NCBI GenBank assembly: GCA_029255685.2
Contig: CM055315.2
Span: forward strand, 77,715,681 to 77,779,680
DNA length: 64,000 nt
Direction of reading: 5' to 3'
Source of the DNA: Silene conica
Taxonomy: Eukaryota; Streptophyta; Magnoliopsida; Caryophyllales; Caryophyllaceae
Part shown: positions 61,101 through 64,000 of the stretch, one piece after another
Layout of the letters: each line of letters begins with the position of its first letter
Position numbering within the stretch: position 1 is the first letter of the stretch
Position numbers and translations under genes: made by a program
Notes under the pieces: model-generated
The model's database searches: none
Seen by the model: the letters and a program-made list of their open reading frames with translations, nothing else
Told to the model about the DNA's origin: nothing

Positions 61101-63530
61101 AAAACGGAAAAGCAAAACACGGTCTCCCTATCGTCTAACGAATCCGAATACCGCGCTATGGCCTACACGGCTTGCGAATTCAAATGGCTTCGCGGCCTTC
61201 TAACATTTCTCCGAATTCCCCAACGGCAACCCATACGACTTCTCTGCGACAACCAATCGGCCCTTAATAAAGCTCGCAATCCCGTGTTTCATGAACGAAC
61301 GAAACATATTGAAATCGACTGTCATTTCATTCGAAACGAAATCCAATCCGGCACTCTCCTGCCCGAATATATACACACAACTCATCAACTCGCAGACATC
61401 CATACTAAGGCACTTGGCCCCGCGCAATTTCAATCCTTGCTATCCAAGCTGGGCGTCTCGAATATCCACACACCATCTTGAGGGGGGGGGGGGGGGGGGG
61501 GGGGGGGGTAATACAGCCTAACAACGAAGCCCAAGACCTACACGCTACTCACGCCAATCATGCAAGTTCTGCAAATCTGCGGGTTTTCAGAAACAGAATA
61601 TTTGCCTTCCGATTATATATATTCTGTGATATATTTCCTTATGTAATAATTTCCTTTTGTATTTACTTAGCCATAATAGTTGTATTTATTCTAGGAGCAA
61701 GAGTCTGTAAAGGTAACAATCATAATTATCATTAAATACAATCATTCAAACGATACAGCAGTGAGTCGTTTTTCTAACAACGATGAGGTCCGTGTTCTTA
61801 CCTTAAAACTTGCGTAAAGATGAGCTCCATAATCTTTAAACACTTTGGGATTAACCTATATATTATAATAAAGGGAAACAAATCGAGTTAATAGATTTAT
61901 AGATTATTTTTAATATAAAGTACATAAAATTATTTAGACAAATATATGGAAAAAGAATAGCCTTGTGTCATTAAAAGTTGTAATAAGATCACTGAAATTT
62001 GAGAGTGACGGTTTTTTAATAAATTATTGAGAGACTATTTTTTTGTACCCTTTTATTTGTATTTTGTCATTGATCGTAATATAGTAATTTCGTACTTATT
62101 TACATAATAAATGTACTCATTTTATTTTTAATCACGATTTGTACTTATTATATTACCTTTTAGTACCACTTTTTCTTAAATTTGTAAAATAGTATCTAAA
62201 TAAGGGGCGTTTGGTTGAGGGTCTATAAGAAAGGGAAAGGGAAACAAAACTATTCATTTCCTTTGTTGGTGTTTGTTTGACACAATCAAAGGAAATTGAA
62301 CTCCCTCCTTTACCCTCTCAATCTTTTTAATTCCTTACCCCCACCCTCCAAGAGTTTGAGATTTCATTACCCTTGTTACCCTTCAACCACTTTTTTCACC
62401 TACCACCACACTTACAACTACCAACACAATAGCCACCACCAAACCACCACTATGACGCCACCGCTGCCGCCACCCCTACCCCCACCACTACCACCGCCAC
62501 CACCGCCACCACCGCCATAACATTCCTACCACACCACCGTCGTGACACTCCACCACCATCACTACCATGGCACTCCACCACCATCACCGTCGTGACCACC
62601 GCCACCACCACCACCGTCACCGTCATGACATCTCTACCCCACCATCACCGCCGTGACCATCACCGTCGCCACCGCCACCGCCATAACACCCCACCACCGC
62701 CACCACCGCCATGACACCTCCACCACGATCACTATCCGCCAGTAGAGAAGTGGTTGTTTGTGGTGGTGTGTATTAGTGGTAGGAGTGAGTGTGAGTGGAC
62801 CGTTAGTTATCTTTCTTAGAGTAACCAAACAACCTATTAAGTTTTAGGTAATCCTCTTCCTTTCCCCCTCTTACCCTTTCTTATTTTCTTTCCCTTTCCC
62901 TTTCTCTAACCAAACGCCCCCTAAGTTTATTGAGAGGCGGTCTCTCCGCGGACCTATTATAATAAGTATACAAAAAGTTATTCATTAAGGTTAAGAATCA
63001 AACCATCCATCCAGCTTCGATACTCTCGGCTCCATTCAAAAGCTTAATTTGAGCGGAAGACCATTGAGAACTTTGAACTAGAGGTTGAAAAACATTGATT
63101 GTACCATTAACTCCATAGAATTTCTTGTTCGGATTATTTGCTTTTGTTCGCACTTTAGCACTCTGCATTAAGTAAATACACATATTAATTAAATTATAAT
63201 ATCCAAAATACGTTAATTAATACGTTTACTTAGAGCGTAATATTAAAATATTAAACTAAAACGATGTAGAATAATATTAACATGTTTATAAATTAGAATT
63301 GACGAATATATACAATTCCTACAAAATTATGTAAACTTAAAACTTACACAGTGTAAATCGCGGTTTTCAATCGCACGAGGTAAATAGTTTGGTTTAGGGA
63401 CGACAAACTCATCGTTGTTCTGTTTAGATCGAACCATAATAGGAACTGTACCAATCGGACATTTTCGACCTTCGAGTCCAAAATCACTAACACTTTGTTG
63501 TCGTTGAAGTTTTGCCAAGTTTGGAACTAC
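55141..63530 (-). CDS. Neprosin-domain protein 2, 5' end not in view, probable frameshift in last exon
   Basis: Five exons match exons 3-7 of neprosin gene 1 with the same phases: 63530-63348, 63162-63004, 61855-61802, 56602-56465 and 55492-55141. They encode KCPIGTVPI, IEAGWM, VNPKVFKDYGAHLYASFK, INMNCRGFVQVSTSIPLGV, and NDGNWWL...GYWP...EFGGEVY, so the key Glu residues are kept. In the last exon the frame after AMGNGRQATDR reads into a stop (IIYFCR, TAA). Family-like text (NSSSIFVDK..., ending in FYG) continues one base shifted, to TAG at 55143-55141. Either a frameshift truncates the protein by roughly 50 residues, or this is a pseudogene. Exons 1-2 are not in the last 470 bases and should lie beyond the window. 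A Copia element sits in intron 5 and a MITE in intron 4. Confidence 0.8.
55775..55965 (+). repeat. MITE-like repeat (family A), copy 2, in neprosin 2 intron 6
   Basis: Matches 2851-3033 in the same orientation. It contains a perfect 24-base palindrome (arms ATCCGTCGCAAG, 55801-55824). Its right end GACCCGTCGCAAGCAAGACT repeats the terminal TTGCGACGG word in inverted order. Confidence 0.65.
56677..56947 (+). repeat. 5' LTR of the Copia element
   Basis: 271 bases with promoter-like text and the motif ATTCAAACGATACAACAGTG near the end. Compared with the 3' LTR, the nine differences include CCC to CCT and CGG to CGA near the start and ACAACAG to ACAGCAG near the end. Confidence 0.85.
57036..61481 (+). 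pseudogene. gag-pol: Copia gag-pol polyprotein, broken by frameshifts and stops
   Basis: Gag starts MTNAEQESPKTE at 57036 and shifts frame near 57360. It continues as DIKHRFTMVNDTYIFKLEND, then stops before a 17-G run (57808-57824). The zinc knuckle is damaged (CIACKRPSHNFDIY, last Cys replaced by Tyr). Protease has WIIDTGASHHMSG. Its frame stops at 58498, and the pre-integrase LWHRRLGHP...CDICLRSKQ follows. Integrase has HCDLWGP, RTDNGTEF and GRVERKHR with D, D and E present. Reverse transcriptase has the QMDVHNAFLHDDL motif, a TAG after LKQAPRC (60415), IYVDDLVICGS, then another TAG near 60688. RNase H ends with LADIHTKALG and the TGA just before the G tract. The element cannot make its own proteins in one piece. 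Confidence 0.88.
61509..61779 (+). repeat. 3' LTR of the Copia element
   Basis: 271 bases, directly after the 27-G tract. It ends 22 bases before (in + coordinates) the exon 5 boundary of neprosin 2 at 61802. Confidence 0.85.
61990..62945 (+). repeat. Dispersed repeat (family B), copy 2, split by a MITE
   Basis: Inverted relative to 1326-1530. The left part runs to ATAGTATCTAAATAA at 62203, and the right part resumes TTTATTGAGAGGCGG after 62924. Copy 1 has the uninterrupted junction CAATAAGTTTATT on the same strand sense, proving that the MITE entered an existing repeat at TAA. Confidence 0.7.
62204..62921. mobile_element. PIF/Harbinger MITE with CCACCA-rich core, copy 2
   Basis: 718 bases flanked by TAA (62201-62203, 62922-62924). 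It starts GGGGCGTTTGGTT and ends AACCAAACGCCCCC. It is the same family as 45956-46668, including the flanks of the core (TCATTACCCTTGTT, ACCACTTTTTTCA, TTTTAGGTAATCC). The (CCACCG)n core has diverged in length and phase. Confidence 0.9.
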
Positions 63531-64000
63531 CTGTTTATGTAAATTATTTGTGAACTTTATATCAGTCATTCTTATGCATAATGCTGTCTTAAATTCGAAT
63601 TAATAACACAGAGGTTCCTTTAGTAAAAAAATGGGTTAATATTGCCAGAAATAGATTATAAAAACATATTATAATTAACAAATTTATTAGCAAACTTAAT
63701 TAAAATATATAATCTTAAATGATTAAGTAATGACTAATATGAACATAAACCAATTAATGATAAGATAAGTTCTCAAGGGTAAACCCGTCAATTTTTATAT
63801 ATTTCTTTGGTTTTTGATACAAGGACTAACGAAAAACGTTATGGACCATTTATGTAAAATAATAAACAAATAAATGAGACATTATTTAAATATGAAACAG
63901 GTAAACAAATAATTAGACGGCGGAGTAATGAATTGCACCCTAATCAACTCCTTCAGCATAGAAGACGACTTTATACAAATTTAGTGTAAAACAAGTTAGT
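63531..64000. other. Upstream side of neprosin 2, no exon recognised
   Basis: AT-rich. In neprosin 1 the corresponding intron 2 is only 186 bases, yet here no exon-2-like text (a CVDFYKQPAF equivalent) is seen in 470 bases. The intron is longer or the 5' exons are lost or beyond the window. Confidence 0.4.

Larger units (their letters stand above)
56677..61779 (+). mobile_element. Degenerate Ty1/Copia LTR retrotransposon in intron 5 of neprosin 2
   Basis: Two 271-base LTRs (56677-56947, 61509-61779) end TTTTTCTAACA and differ at nine positions, all transitions. The primer-binding site TGGTATCAGG starts at 56948. The polypurine tract before the 3' LTR is a run of 27 G. The order gag, protease, integrase, reverse transcriptase, RNase H is that of Copia. 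The polyprotein is broken in several places. The element is antisense to the host gene and ends 22 bases from the exon 5 donor. A clear 5-base target duplication was not found, and the LTR starts TAATACAGCC rather than TG, so the precise outer base is uncertain. Confidence 0.88.

Noticed and set aside
58520..61480. Functional Copia polyprotein
   Set aside because: Domains are well preserved, but frame changes and two TAG codons within the reverse transcriptase break it, and the gag zinc knuckle has lost a Cys.

Overview
This is nuclear DNA from a flowering plant, almost certainly a eudicot. Genes carry many GT-AG introns. The families are plant-specific (PRISE/iridoid-synthase-like reductase, plastid Der GTPase, NF-YA with a miR169 site, neprosin-domain proteins), and the spaces between them are AT-rich and full of nested plant transposons. 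Stowaway-type ends and words such as TACGGAGTAT make me think of Caryophyllales, but that is an impression, not a proof.

Layout, left to right: (1) 34-823, the last three exons of an unrecognised + strand gene. (2) 3548-5150, a two-exon PRISE (VEP1/progesterone 5-beta-reductase-like) gene. (3) 5678-14048, minus strand, a complete 12-exon plastid Der/EngA double GTPase. All 12 splice junctions keep frame, giving 660 residues. Its first intron holds tandem copies of the end of exon 1. (4) 15290-28576, a Helitron whose interior underwent a 1.15-kb tandem duplication and then received a 9.2-kb gag-only Copia-type LTR element with LTRs in which I see no difference. (5) 29225-30662, a broken GCN2/PERK-like kinase. 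(6) 31346-38108, a decayed 6.8-kb MULE coding for MuDR DNA-binding, DDE, SWIM and plant mobile domains, with younger MITEs inside. (7) 39630-44626, a complete six-exon NF-YA gene. (8) 45238-46668, two MITEs with clean target duplications. (9) 46970-52580 and 63530-55141, two neprosin-domain genes in tail-to-tail orientation. They share intron positions, and both have intron 5 enlarged by different transposons (a MULE and Helitron in the first, a Copia element in the second).

The conserved genes look functionally unrelated: plastid ribosome biogenesis (Der), enone reduction (PRISE), transcription (NF-YA) and secreted glutamic peptidases (neprosins). The window's main interest is its layered insertion history. 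Several events can be ordered from the sequence alone: an empty site inside a duplication, an empty site inside a second repeat copy, and the number of LTR differences. I found no rRNA, tRNA, CRISPR or organellar insertion.
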